Assembly: GCF_026151165.2 (NCBI RefSeq)
Contig: NZ_CP117849.1
Coordinates: 1,240,001-1,304,000 of the forward strand
Reading direction: 5' to 3'
DNA: 64,000 nt
Origin: Cryobacterium sp. SO2
GTDB taxonomy: Bacteria; Actinomycetota; Actinomycetes; Actinomycetales; Microbacteriaceae
How positions within the stretch are numbered: position 1 is the stretch's first letter; each line of letters starts with the position of its first letter. This document shows, in pieces, positions 40,729 through 49,753 of this stretch. Made by a program: the position numbers and the translations under genes. Below the pieces are notes generated by a model. That model had not been told where the DNA came from and did not search any database. It worked only from the letters and a program-made list of their open reading frames with translations.

Positions 40729-42261
40729 GTGTCTGAGTCCGCCCGATCCGTTTCCGGCGTTACATATACGCCCGCCGAGGCCGGTTATTTCGAGAAACGT
40801 TCGCTCAAGCGCACCGCCGGATTCTGGGGGATCTGGGGGATCGGCATCGCCGCGGTCATCTCCGGTGACTTCTCCGGCTGGAACTTCGGCCTGGCCTCCG
40901 CGGGCTTCGGCGGCATGCTGATCGCCTTCGTGCTCGTAGTGGTGATGTACTTCACGATGCTGTTCTCGATCGGGGAGATGTCCGCCGCGATGCCGCACAC
41001 CGGCGGCGCCTACTCCTTCGCCCGGGCGGCCATGGGCCCGTGGGGCGGTTTCATCACCGGGCTGGCCGAGACCATCGAGTACGTCGCCACCACAGCGGTG
41101 ATCGTCTACTTCTCCGCCGCCTACGCCAACGGCATCACCTCGGTTCTGTTCGGCTTCGAACTGCCCGGCTGGCTGTGGTGGGTGATCCTCTACGCGGTGT
41201 TCATCCTGCTGAACATGGCGGGAGCATCCGTCTCGTTCGCCTTCGCCCTGGTCGTGGCCGTCATCTCGATCGCGATCCTGGCCGTGTTCGCTGTCCTGGC
41301 CGTGGTGTCCGGTCAGTTCAGCGTCGACAACCTCTTCGACATCGTGCCGGATGCCGGCCAGAGCGCGTTCCTGCCACACGGCGTACTGCCGATCCTCTTC
41401 GCGCTGCCGTTCGCCATGTGGTTCTTCCTCGGCATCGAGGAGCTGCCGCTGGTGGCCGAGGAGGCGCACAACCCCACCAAGGACATCCCGCGCGCGGGTA
41501 TCACCGGCATGATCACCCTCGTGGTCTGCGGCGCGGCCGTGCTGGTGCTGAACCCCGGCGTGAACGGCTCCGAGGCCCTCGGCGTCTCGGGGGAGCCGCT
41601 TCTGGACGGCTTCCGGGCGATCCTGCCCGACGGCCTGGCCGCCGTGCTCAGCGCGTTCGCGCTGATCGGGCTGCTCGCCTCGCTGCAGGGCATCATGTTC
41701 GCCTACGGCCGCAACATGTACTCGCTCAGCCGGGCCGGCTACTACCCCAAGGTGCTCTCCCTCACCGGCAAGCGGCAGACGCCCTGGGTGGCACTCATGG
41801 TCGGTGCTGTGATCGGTTTCCTGGCGCTCGTCGTGGTCGACCTCACCGGCGGCGCGGCCGGCTCCGGCGGAGCCATCGTGCTCAACATCGCCGTCTGGGG
41901 GGCCGTGCTCGCCTACGTGCTGCAGATGGCATCGTTCATCATCCTGCGCCGGGTGTTCCCCGCCGCCAAGCGGCCGTACGTGAGCCCCACCGGTGTGGTG
42001 GGCGCCGTGGTGGCCGGCATCATCGCCCTGGCGATCTTCCTGGGCTTCCTGCTCAACGAGGCGTTCCGGCCGGCCATCGTGGCGATCGCGGTCGTCTACG
42101 TGGTGGGGCTGGTGCTGTTCGCCCTCTTCGGCCGCAGCCGCCTGGTGCTCTCCCCCGAGGAGGAGTACGCGCTCTCCGGCGGCCTGCACGGCGACCCGCA
42201 GGCCGAGGGGTACGACGCCATGGAGAATGACGTCTTCCCCGAGGAGCCAGCCGCCAAATAA
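40729..42261 (+). CDS. APC-family permease, ethanolamine-permease type
   Basis: 510 aa from GTG 40729. Twelve membrane helices. The N-terminal FWGIWGIGIAAVISGDFSGW is characteristic of the ethanolamine permease (Eat) branch. Other APC features are MPHTGGAYSFARAAMGPWGG, FFLGIEELPLVAEEAHNP and LLASLQGIMFAYGRNMYSLS. It would import the amine that the divergent ligase glutamylates. The C-terminal tail is hydrophilic and acidic. Confidence 0.85.
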   Translation: MSESARSVSGVTYTPAEAGYFEKRSLKRTAGFWGIWGIGIAAVISGDFSGWNFGLASAGFGGMLIAFVLVVVMYFTMLFSIGEMSAAMPHTGGAYSFARAAMGPWGGFITGLAETIEYVATTAVIVYFSAAYANGITSVLFGFELPGWLWWVILYAVFILLNMAGASVSFAFALVVAVISIAILAVFAVLAVVSGQFSVDNLFDIVPDAGQSAFLPHGVLPILFALPFAMWFFLGIEELPLVAEEAHNPTKDIPRAGITGMITLVVCGAAVLVLNPGVNGSEALGVSGEPLLDGFRAILPDGLAAVLSAFALIGLLASLQGIMFAYGRNMYSLSRAGYYPKVLSLTGKRQTPWVALMVGAVIGFLALVVVDLTGGAAGSGGAIVLNIAVWGAVLAYVLQMASFIILRRVFPAAKRPYVSPTGVVGAVVAGIIALAIFLGFLLNEAFRPAIVAIAVVYVVGLVLFALFGRSRLVLSPEEEYALSGGLHGDPQAEGYDAMENDVFPEEPAAK

Positions 42262-42271
42262 CCTGCCCGCC

Positions 42272-42309
42272 CCGGCCCGCCCGCTTTTTTCTTGCATCGG
42301 GTGGGCCGG
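42272..42309 (+). terminator. Terminator-like stem with T-rich loop after the permease
   Basis: CCGGCCCGCCCG (42272-42283) pairs with CGGGTGGGCCGG (42298-42309) with one G-U pair. The T6 run lies in the loop, not after the stem, which is unusual for an intrinsic terminator. Confidence 0.55.
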
Positions 42310-42390
42310 CGGCGACGGTTCCCTGCGTGAGACCGGCGAATCTCGCGGCTCCCGTGCCGTGCCGCACGCCCGCGATAGAGTGAATCGGTC

Positions 42391-43989
42391 ATGAGCCACA
42401 AGCTCGTCCCCGACGGCAACGGAGCCAGCGTGCACACCACACCCAGCATGTCCACAGACACGACCAACACCGCATCACCGAGCACCGAATCGACGACTAC
42501 CGACGTGACCATCGATATGACCACACCGGAGGATCTCAGCGCCGACATCCCCGCGGTCACTCCCGGCTTCCGCATCGAGCGTGACTCGCTCGGCCGCGTC
42601 GAGGTTCCCGCCGACGCCTACTGGGGCGTGCACACCAAGCGTGCCCTGGAGAACTTCCCCATCGCCAAACGGCCGATCTCGGTCTACCCCGACTTCGTCG
42701 TTGCCCTCGCCTCGGTGAAGCAGGCCTGCGCCCGCGCCAACGCCGAAGTCGGCGCGCTCAGCCAGGAGCGCGCCGACTGGATCGACGCCGCCTGCCAGGA
42801 GATCATCGAGGGCAAGCACCACGACCAGTTCGTCGTCGGGGTCATGCAGGGCGGGGCTGGCACCTCCACGAACATGAACGCCAACGAGGTCATCTGCAAC
42901 CTTGCCCTGGAGAACGCCGGCTACGGCCGCGGCCGCTACGACATTCTCAGCCCGATCGACCACGTCAACCGCAGCCAGTCCACCAACGACACCTACCCCA
43001 CCGCGATCAAGATCGCCCTGGCTTTCTTCCTCAAGCACCTGCTGCGCGAGCTCAAGGCACTGCAGGGCTCCTTCTCGGTCAAGGCCGAGGAGTTCTCGCA
43101 GATCCTCAAGGTGGGCCGCACCCAGATGCAGGACGCCGTGCCGATGACCCTCGGCCAGGAGTTCCACGGCTTCGCCACCACGCTCGGCGAGGACTACGAC
43201 AGGCTCACCGAGACCATCTGGCTGCTCGCCGAGATCAACCTGGGCGCCACCGCGATCGGCACCGGCATCACGGCCGATCCCGGCTACGCGGCCGCGGCCA
43301 TCCGGCACCTCAATGTGATCACCGGACTCAAGCTGGAAGCCGCGCCCGACCTGATCGAGTCCACCAGCGACGCCGGCAGCTTCATGTCGTTCAGCGGCAA
43401 TCTCAAGCGCAGCGCCATCAAGCTCTCCAAGATCTGCAACGACCTGCGCCTGCTCTCCTCGGGCCCGCAGGCCGGCTTCGGTGAGATCAACCTGCCGCCG
43501 CGCCAGGCCGGTTCGAGCATTATGCCCGGCAAGGTCAACCCGGTCATCCCCGAGGTCGTCAACCAGGTGGCGTTCGCCGTGGCCGGGGCGGATGTGACGG
43601 TGACGATGGCCGCAGAGGGCGGGCAACTGCAGCTCAACGCCTTCGAACCCGTCATCGCGCACTACCTGTTCCAGAGCCTCACCTGGATGACCCAGGCCAT
43701 GTGGACGCTGCGGGTGAACTGCATCGACGGCATCACCGCCAACGAGGACCGCCTGGCGGCCATGGTGGGATCGAGCGTCGGTGTGATCACGGCGCTCATC
43801 CCGCACATCGGCTATGCCGCCGCGGCCGCGCTGGCCCAGACCGCCCTGCTCACCGGGCGCAACGTGGCCGACCTCGTCGTGGAGGCCAACCTGATGACCA
43901 GGGAAGATGTTCTGCGCGAACTCGAGCCCGCCAGGCTGTCCGGCATGGAGCCGGACACCGGCACCTCCTCCATCCCGATCATCGAGTAG
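42391..43989 (+). CDS. aspA: Aspartate ammonia-lyase
   Basis: 532 aa. It converts aspartate to fumarate and ammonia. Fumarase/aspartase signatures: GAGTSTNMNANEVI, HVNRSQSTNDTYPTA, VGRTQMQDAVPMTLGQEF and the catalytic loop GSSIMPGKVNP. SGNLKRSAIKLSKICNDLRL fits aspartase-like enzymes. The first about 55 residues are Thr/Ser-rich and not part of the fold. Start 42391 follows TAGAGT at 9 nt without a ribosome binding site; internal ATGs at 42448 and 42517 are alternatives that would shorten this extension. Confidence 0.88.
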   Translation: MSHKLVPDGNGASVHTTPSMSTDTTNTASPSTESTTTDVTIDMTTPEDLSADIPAVTPGFRIERDSLGRVEVPADAYWGVHTKRALENFPIAKRPISVYPDFVVALASVKQACARANAEVGALSQERADWIDAACQEIIEGKHHDQFVVGVMQGGAGTSTNMNANEVICNLALENAGYGRGRYDILSPIDHVNRSQSTNDTYPTAIKIALAFFLKHLLRELKALQGSFSVKAEEFSQILKVGRTQMQDAVPMTLGQEFHGFATTLGEDYDRLTETIWLLAEINLGATAIGTGITADPGYAAAAIRHLNVITGLKLEAAPDLIESTSDAGSFMSFSGNLKRSAIKLSKICNDLRLLSSGPQAGFGEINLPPRQAGSSIMPGKVNPVIPEVVNQVAFAVAGADVTVTMAAEGGQLQLNAFEPVIAHYLFQSLTWMTQAMWTLRVNCIDGITANEDRLAAMVGSSVGVITALIPHIGYAAAAALAQTALLTGRNVADLVVEANLMTREDVLRELEPARLSGMEPDTGTSSIPIIE

Positions 43990-44039
43990 CCGCGATCATC
44001 GGCTGAGCGCAGAGGGCGCCGCGGAGGGGAACCCGGCGC

Positions 44040-44051
44040 TACTCTGGTGCC
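44040..44051 (+). promoter_or_regulatory. Leaderless promoter -10 box of the alpha/beta hydrolase
   Basis: TACTCT at 44040-44045, then 6 nt, then GTG at 44052. Confidence 0.6.
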
Positions 44052-44963
44052 GTGTCCCTGCGTGTGCGGCAGCAGCACCGGAAAGAGCCGATCCGGCCGG
44101 ATCGTCTCGCGAGGCTTGACGCCGCCCTGCCGGACCTCGACTGGACGATCCTGCCGCCCGGAACCGAGCGGTGCACCTTCCCGGCACCCAGCGGCAACCT
44201 GGCCGCCATCGCTCTCGGGCGCACCGGCGACCCGCGGGTGGTCCTGGTGCCGGGGGCGACGGGGTCCAAGGAAGACTTCGTGCTGCTTGCCCCGATCCTC
44301 GCCGACGCCGGCTACAGGGTGGAGAGCTTCGACCTGGCCGGCCAGTACGAGTCGGCCACGGCCGGTCCGGCGGCCGGCCTGCCGTACGACTACGACCTCT
44401 TTGTGGCCGACCTGATCGCGGTGCTGGAATCGGGGCGCACCCCGGTGCACGTGCTCGGCTATTCGTTCGCCGGCCTCGTCACCGAGCTGGGGTTGGCGCG
44501 GCGTCCGGAGCTGTTCGCGTCGCTGGTGCTGCTCACCACGCCGCCGCAGCCGGGGCAGACCTTCCGCGGGGTGCGCTGGCTCGGCCCGGTCAGCGGCCTG
44601 GTGCCGCCGCACGTCATCGCGTCCCTGATGATCTGGGGCATCGTCACCAACCGCAATCACACCCGGCCAGGCCGGCTCGCGCTCGCTCGGCTGCGGTTCG
44701 GGTACACCAGCCGGTCGAGCCTCGACGAGATCATGGGACTGATGAAGCACACCCCCGACGTGCGCCGGCACCTGGCCGGCAGCGGGGTGCCCATGCTCAT
44801 CGCCGTGGGCGACCGGGACCTGTGGAAGGTGCGGCTGCACCGCAGGTTCGCCCGCCGCATCGGCGCGGAGCTGCGCATCTACCCGGCCGGGCACAGCCCC
44901 TGCGAGACGACCCCGCACCAGCTGGCTCATGACCTGCTCGCCCTCTACGCGCGCGGCCGCTGA
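44052..44963 (+). CDS. Alpha/beta-fold hydrolase
   Basis: 303 aa, GTG start set by the leaderless promoter. Triad visible: nucleophile elbow VLGYSFAGLV, Asp in AVGDRDLWK and His in YPAGHSPCE. The oxyanion region is VLVPGATGSKEDF. The N-terminal 45 residues form a basic extension. Substrate unknown. Its 3' end overlaps the convergent glycosyltransferase gene by 19 bp. Confidence 0.82.
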   Translation: MSLRVRQQHRKEPIRPDRLARLDAALPDLDWTILPPGTERCTFPAPSGNLAAIALGRTGDPRVVLVPGATGSKEDFVLLAPILADAGYRVESFDLAGQYESATAGPAAGLPYDYDLFVADLIAVLESGRTPVHVLGYSFAGLVTELGLARRPELFASLVLLTTPPQPGQTFRGVRWLGPVSGLVPPHVIASLMIWGIVTNRNHTRPGRLALARLRFGYTSRSSLDEIMGLMKHTPDVRRHLAGSGVPMLIAVGDRDLWKVRLHRRFARRIGAELRIYPAGHSPCETTPHQLAHDLLALYARGR

Positions 44964-45706
44964 TTGCGCCGGCGGATGTGCCAGGGCGAGTAGGCCGGCC
45001 AAGCGGAGAAGAGCGTGCGGCCGGCCCACGCCACCCGGCGGCCGAGACCGTGCGGTGTCTCGAACGGGCGGGCGGAGATGCCCACCCGCAGGGTGCGGTC
45101 CACCGTGACCGGTTCCTCAGGGCCCAGGTGCATGCTGAAGTCGAGGTCGTCGTGCACGTCCCTGCGGCGGCGACGCACCCGGCCACGGTTGGCGGCCCAG
45201 ACCTGCCGGCGCATCGCGAAGTTCGAGCCGAACAGCACCGGGTGCCCCAGCCACACCCCCATCCAGCGGAAGTACCCGCCGATGTACAGCCGGGCGCCGA
45301 GCCAGGCCGTCACCGGGCCGCAATCGTAGAAGTCGCCTGGACCGGTGTACACGGCGGTGTCGGGGTCGGCCGTGAACCTGGCCTCGATCCGCTCGAGCCA
45401 GTCCACCGGCGGCACCGAGTCGGCGTCGAGCCTGGCGATCACGTCGCCGGTGGCCGCGTCATAGCCGGCCGCGGCGGCCGGCCAGATGCCGCGCAGAGGC
45501 TCGGTGACAAGGCGCGCGCCGGCCGCGCGCGCAACCGTGGCCGAGGCATCCGTGCTCGCGTTGTCGACCACGACGATCTCGTCTGCCGGGCGGCGTTGTT
45601 GGGAGAGGGCGCGCAGGCAGGTGCGCAGGAAAACGGCGTCGTTATAGACCGGAATGACCACCGAAATGGTGATCGGAGTGCGGGGCCCGCCCAGGTCAGA
45701 TCTCAC
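44945..45706 (-). CDS. Family 2 glycosyltransferase
   Basis: 253 aa from GTG 45706, overlapping the upstream hydrolase gene by 11 bp. GT-A fold: ISVVIPVYNDAVFLRTCLRA, EIVVVDNASTDAS and ARLDADSVPPVDWLE (metal-binding DxD). The FYDCGPVTAWLG and GSNFAMRRQVW regions are typical of membrane-associated GT2 enzymes. Acceptor unknown; cell-envelope glycan or lipid is likely. No ribosome binding site is visible, in keeping with translational coupling. The usual C-terminal membrane helices are not obvious. Confidence 0.78.
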   Translation of the reverse strand: MRSDLGGPRTPITISVVIPVYNDAVFLRTCLRALSQQRRPADEIVVVDNASTDASATVARAAGARLVTEPLRGIWPAAAAGYDAATGDVIARLDADSVPPVDWLERIEARFTADPDTAVYTGPGDFYDCGPVTAWLGARLYIGGYFRWMGVWLGHPVLFGSNFAMRRQVWAANRGRVRRRRRDVHDDLDFSMHLGPEEPVTVDRTLRVGISARPFETPHGLGRRVAWAGRTLFSAWPAYSPWHIRRRNQRPRA

Positions 45707-46571
45707 GGCAATGGGTTGTGAGCAGCCCGATGCGGTCGATGGAGACGGTGACCGTCGAACCATCCTTGAGGAAGACCTGCGGTTTGCGGCTGTAGCCGGC
45801 GCCGCCGGGGCTGCCGGTGGAGATCAACGTGCCCGGCATCAGGGTGGACGTGAGCGAGAGATACGCGATGATCTCGGCCACCGTGCGCACCATGTCGCCG
45901 CTGGAGGCATCCTGCAGCACCCGCCCGTCGACGTGAGTGGTCAACCAGAGGTTCTGCGGGTCGGCGATCTCGTCGGCGGTCACCACCAGCGGGCCGGTGG
46001 GGGTGAACCCGTCGAAGGATTTGCAGCGCGACCACTGGGCCTCGGAGAATTGCAGGTCCCTCGCGGTGATGTCGTTCACGACCGTGTAGCCGAAGACGTA
46101 GTCCAGGGCGTCGCGCACCGACACATTGCGGGCGGGGCGGCCGATGATGACGCCGAGTTCGGCCTCGTAGTCCACCTGGGTGGTGAGGTCGGTGGGCCAG
46201 GTGATGATCGATTCGTGCCCGGTGAGGGAGTTCGGCCACAGCGAGAAGACCGTCGCGGCCGTCTCGCTGCGCAGCTTGAGCTCGGAGGAGTGGGCGGCGT
46301 AGTTGGCGCCGATGGCGATGATCTGCGGCGGGCGCAGCACCGCGGAGGAGTGCCGGAGGTCGTCGATCGGGGTGAGGCTGGCCCCGTGGGTGAGCGCGTT
46401 CGCGGTGAGCGCCCGCACCCTGTCGAACTCGGGAGCACCCTTCTCGATGAGGTCCTGCAGATCGCGCGGGGCGTCGTCGATCACCTCGTCGAGGAAGAGC
46501 GCCGCGTCGTCCACCACGATGGCTAGACGGGGGGTGGATTGGCCTTCGACTCTGAGGTGCGCAAACTTCAC
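45696..46571 (-). CDS. Fumarylacetoacetate hydrolase family protein
   Basis: 291 aa from GTG 46571. FAH-fold hydrolase/decarboxylase: QIIAIGANYAAHSSE, VDYEAELGVIIG (metal-binding Glu/Asp), VFGYTVVNDITARDLQ, KSFDGFTPTGP and STGSPGGAGY. The family cleaves C-C bonds of beta-diketo acids or hydrates; the actual substrate is unknown. Its leaderless promoter lies inside the last codons of the upstream Ada-AlkA gene. Confidence 0.87.
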   Translation of the reverse strand: MKFAHLRVEGQSTPRLAIVVDDAALFLDEVIDDAPRDLQDLIEKGAPEFDRVRALTANALTHGASLTPIDDLRHSSAVLRPPQIIAIGANYAAHSSELKLRSETAATVFSLWPNSLTGHESIITWPTDLTTQVDYEAELGVIIGRPARNVSVRDALDYVFGYTVVNDITARDLQFSEAQWSRCKSFDGFTPTGPLVVTADEIADPQNLWLTTHVDGRVLQDASSGDMVRTVAEIIAYLSLTSTLMPGTLISTGSPGGAGYSRKPQVFLKDGSTVTVSIDRIGLLTTHCREI

Positions 46572-46583
46572 TTTCTCAGCGTA
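46572..46583 (-). promoter_or_regulatory. Leaderless promoter -10 box of the FAH-family gene
   Basis: On the minus strand TACGCT (46583-46578) overlaps the stop codon of the Ada-AlkA gene, then 6 nt, then GTG at 46571. Confidence 0.55.
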
Positions 46584-48231
46584 ACGGGGCAGAGCCGTTC
46601 TGGCTGGGAACTTCGGGCCCGGCCGGTCGGGCCGTGCCCGCCGCCCGCCACAGGTGCATGCCGGCGTAACTGCGCCACGGCGCCCAGCGGCTGCCTCGCG
46701 CGGCGAGGTCTGCCGCCTTCGCCGGCAACCCCAGCCGGTCGGCTCCCTGGCGCAGTGCGAGATCGCTGGTGAGCAGGATGTCGGGGCTGCCGAGCACCCG
46801 CATGGCCACGTAACCGGCCGTCCACGGGCCGATCCCGGGCAGGGCGGTGAGCCTGGCCGTGAGTTCGTCGCGGGACTCGCCGACGTCGAGCACGAGGTCA
46901 CCGGTTGCCAGTGCCTCGGCGACCCGGATGATCGTGGTGATGCGGGCGGCCGGGCCGCGCAGCACCTCGTGGCCATCCTGGGCGATGCGGGCGGCGGTGG
47001 GGAAGAGGAGGAAGGGCGTGCCTGTGTCGTCCCCGGCGGCGTCCGCGCTGGTCTCCGCGGCGGCATCCCCGAAGGAGGACACGGGCTCGCCGAGGGCGGC
47101 GCTCAGCCGGCCGAGCGCAGTGCGAGCGGCGGCGACGGAGACCTGCTGGCCCAGCAAGGCCCTGAACAGCGTCTCCTCGGCGTCGAGGCTGCCCGGCACC
47201 CGGATCCCGGGGATGCGACGCACGGACCCGGCCAGCGCCGGGTCGTCCGCGAGGGCGCGGTCGATGGCCTGGGCATCCGCGTCGAGGTCGAACAGTCGCC
47301 GCACCCGGCTGACCAGGGGAGCGAGGTCGGCAAGGTTGCTCAGCCGCGCCGTGCAGGCGAGGGCCGGGGCGGCAGGCGAGCCGGCCAGCGACAACTGCAG
47401 CGCCGCCGCGCCGTGCGGCAGCCGCAGGGTGCGTTCGTACGTCTCGGGGCCGCGCCTCTCGACGCCCGGTATGGCGCGCACGCCCAGGAAGTCCAGCAGG
47501 CCCTGGCCGTCGAACGGCGCTCGGGCGGGTAGCAGCAGGCGGATGGTGGAGCCGGGGGCCGCGTCATCCGAGCCCGCCGGCGTGGCGCGGACCCCCGCTG
47601 CCCTGGTCCCAGCCCGCAGGGCCGAGGGGGTGCGCTCGTACACGGAGCCGATGGTGTCGTTGAATTGCCGCACGCTGCCGAAGCCGGCCGCGAACGCGAT
47701 GTCGGTGATCGACAGGTCGGTGCCGGTGAGCAGCACTCGCGCGGTCTGCGCGCGGTGGGCGCGGGCCAGCGCCAGGGGACCGGCGCCGACCTCGGCGACG
47801 AGCACCCTGGTGAGGTGTCTCGGCGTGTAGCCGAGGCGCCTTGCCAGCCCCGGTACCCCCTCGCGTTCGACGGTGCCGTCACCGATCAGCCGCATCGCCC
47901 GCGCGGCCAGGTCGTCACGGATGTTCCAGGCCGGCGACCCTGGCACGGCATCCGGCAGGCAGCGTTTGCAGGCGCGCAGCCCCGCCTCGTGCGCGGCGGC
48001 GGCCGTGAGGTAGAACGACACATTGCCGGGCTTGGGCGTCATCGCCGGGCAGCTCGGCCGGCAGTAGATGCCGGTGGAGTGCACGCCGGTGATGAACTGG
48101 CCGTCGAAGCGGGCGTCCCTGGACGACATCGCCCGGAACCGTTCGGCGAACACCGGGTCGTCCACGGCGCCCCTGGCGGAGGCGCCGGCGGGCGCGTCTT
48201 CGGCGGCGGGAGATGTCATCGCGTTGGTCAC
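46576..48231 (-). CDS. Ada-AlkA fusion: methylation-responsive regulator and 3-methyladenine glycosylase
   Basis: 551 aa. Domains in order: Ada zinc/methyl-acceptor domain (RFDGQFITGVHSTGIYCRPS, then CP and ACKRC supplying four Cys), AraC-type helix-turn-helix (LGYTPRHLTRVLVAEVGAGP, DIAFAAGFGSVRQF), AlkA N-terminal domain and HhH-GPD glycosylase (LLGQQVSVAAARTALGRL, LTALPGIGPWTAGYVAMRVL with the catalytic Asp in SPDILLTSD). One protein both senses alkylation and excises alkylated bases. No methyltransferase partner (Ogt/AdaB) is nearby. The start may be the GTG at 48231 (CAGTCT box 6 nt upstream) or the ATG four codons later. Confidence 0.9.
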   Translation of the reverse strand: MTNAMTSPAAEDAPAGASARGAVDDPVFAERFRAMSSRDARFDGQFITGVHSTGIYCRPSCPAMTPKPGNVSFYLTAAAAHEAGLRACKRCLPDAVPGSPAWNIRDDLAARAMRLIGDGTVEREGVPGLARRLGYTPRHLTRVLVAEVGAGPLALARAHRAQTARVLLTGTDLSITDIAFAAGFGSVRQFNDTIGSVYERTPSALRAGTRAAGVRATPAGSDDAAPGSTIRLLLPARAPFDGQGLLDFLGVRAIPGVERRGPETYERTLRLPHGAAALQLSLAGSPAAPALACTARLSNLADLAPLVSRVRRLFDLDADAQAIDRALADDPALAGSVRRIPGIRVPGSLDAEETLFRALLGQQVSVAAARTALGRLSAALGEPVSSFGDAAAETSADAAGDDTGTPFLLFPTAARIAQDGHEVLRGPAARITTIIRVAEALATGDLVLDVGESRDELTARLTALPGIGPWTAGYVAMRVLGSPDILLTSDLALRQGADRLGLPAKAADLAARGSRWAPWRSYAGMHLWRAAGTARPAGPEVPSQNGSAPLR

Positions 48232-48325
48232 CCATCAAGACTGACACGCCCACCCCTCGACCGGTAGCGGGAATCGGACACCGCAGGCGGCCGGAATCAG
48301 GCCTGCCGAACCGGCCCCGTCCCCC

Positions 48326-48338
48326 TAAACTGGCTCGC
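48326..48338 (+). promoter_or_regulatory. Leaderless promoter -10 box of prsW
   Basis: TAAACT at 48326-48331, then 7 nt, then ATG at 48339. Confidence 0.5.
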
Positions 48339-49562
48339 ATGACCCTCGACCCGACAGGCCGATCCATCGCCGTACCCGCGCAGGACGCACCCATTCAGAG
48401 CCCGGTCTGGAGTGCGCCGGTGCGGCGCACCAGGCTGAGCACCGTCGTCTGGGCGAGTGTGGGAATCGTGGTCGCCGCCCTGGCGGTGATCCTGGTGCTG
48501 GTCTACCTGTCCACGTTCCTCGGAGCCGGCGCACTGCTGGTCTGCCTGCTGCTGGCGCTGGTGCCGCTCACCCTGGTGATTCTGGCCGTGCGCTGGATCG
48601 ACCGGTGGGAGCCGGAGCCGCGCCCCGCCCTGTGGTTCGCGTTCCTCTGGGGCGCTGGTGTGTCGATTGTGACCGCTCTGGTGTTCGATCTCGGGGTGCA
48701 GATCGTGGTCGCCACCAGCGGCACCGCCCGCCCGGCCGGGGATTTCCTGACCGCCGTGGTGCAGGCGCCGCTGGTGGAGGAGTCCGCCAAGGGCTTCGGC
48801 CTCCTGCTGCTGTTCTGGGTCATCCGCGGCCAGTTCAACGGCCCCATCGACGGGGTGGTCTATGCGGCCATGATCGCCGCGGGCTTCGCATTCTCGGAGA
48901 ACATCCAGTACTTCGGCGTGGCCATGCTCGACGGCGGGATCGCCACGCTCGGCGTCACTTTCCTGCTGCGCGGGGTGCTCTCCCCGTTCGCGCACGTTCT
49001 GTTCACGGCCTGCACCGGCTTGGCGGTCGGCCTGGCCGCACGACGGGCCACCGGATCGCGCTACATCGGCACTGTGCTCATCGGGCTCGCCGCGGCCGTG
49101 CTGCTGCACGCAGTGTGGAACGGCGCGTTCTACTTCCTCACCACGGATGCGTCGCTAGTGGGCTACTACTTCCTTGTCCAGTTCCCGATGTTCCTCGGCG
49201 CGATCATCACCATGGTGATGCTGCGACGTCAGGAGGAGAGACTCACCGTGCAACGGCTCGGCGACTACGCTGCCGTCGGCTGGTTCACCGCCGCGGAGGT
49301 GGACATGCTGGCCACACCGCGCGGCCGGCGCCAGGCCCGCGCCTGGGCGCACGCCCAGCCGCCGGCCCGCCGGATGGCCATGAACCGCTTCATCGTGGAT
49401 GCGACGAGGCTGGCCTCGGTGCGGCAACGCCTCGTGAGCGCTCAGGCGCATCCGTCACGCTCGACCGCCGAATCGCACCGGACGGAGCCGTCGGCCGACC
49501 AGGCTGAAGAGGCCAGGCTGCTGGGCCTGCTGATGGCCGACAGGGCCGAAGTCATCGGCTGA
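48339..49562 (+). CDS. PrsW-family intramembrane glutamic protease
   Basis: 407 aa. A polytopic membrane protease with about 8 helices. PrsW motifs: PLVEESAKG (EExxK, 147-151), FSENIQYF (ENxxY, 187-191), SPFAHVLFTACTG and LLHAVWNGAFYF (His). In Bacillus PrsW cleaves an anti-sigma factor; no sigma/anti-sigma pair is nearby here, so the substrate is unknown. The soluble C-terminal about 110 residues are basic. ATG 48339 is supported by TAAACT 7 nt upstream. Confidence 0.87.
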   Translation: MTLDPTGRSIAVPAQDAPIQSPVWSAPVRRTRLSTVVWASVGIVVAALAVILVLVYLSTFLGAGALLVCLLLALVPLTLVILAVRWIDRWEPEPRPALWFAFLWGAGVSIVTALVFDLGVQIVVATSGTARPAGDFLTAVVQAPLVEESAKGFGLLLLFWVIRGQFNGPIDGVVYAAMIAAGFAFSENIQYFGVAMLDGGIATLGVTFLLRGVLSPFAHVLFTACTGLAVGLAARRATGSRYIGTVLIGLAAAVLLHAVWNGAFYFLTTDASLVGYYFLVQFPMFLGAIITMVMLRRQEERLTVQRLGDYAAVGWFTAAEVDMLATPRGRRQARAWAHAQPPARRMAMNRFIVDATRLASVRQRLVSAQAHPSRSTAESHRTEPSADQAEEARLLGLLMADRAEVIG

Positions 49563-49572
49563 CCTCCCACGA

Positions 49573-49600
49573 GGCTGACCCCGTGAGGCTGACCCCGTGA
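49573..49600. repeat. Perfect 14-bp tandem duplication
   Basis: GGCTGACCCCGTGA at 49573-49586 is repeated exactly at 49587-49600, 10 bp after the prsW stop codon. Confidence 0.9.
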
Positions 49601-49603
49601 AGA

Positions 49604-49665
49604 CGAGAAAACTCGCCGCCCGGTGGTGTGGCACTGCCGACAACTCTCCCGGTGCGACGAGTTTT
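49604..49665 (+). terminator. Alternative hairpins after prsW
   Basis: AAAACTCG (49608-49615) pairs with CGAGTTTT (49658-49665). The same CTCG can instead pair with CGAG at 49604-49607 across an AAAA loop. The long-range form ends in T4 and resembles a terminator. Confidence 0.45.
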
Positions 49666-49753
49666 GTGAAATAAGCATGCGCCTTGGGCCCGCGTTCGCG
49701 CAAGGGGGAATTTCTCGGGTGCGTCGCCGCCCGGAATCCGATTGGATGGACTC

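Noticed and set aside
40785..42435. 573-residue minus-strand frame opposite the permease gene
   Set aside because: His/Glu/Asp-rich shadow typical of the strand opposite a membrane protein in G+C-rich DNA.
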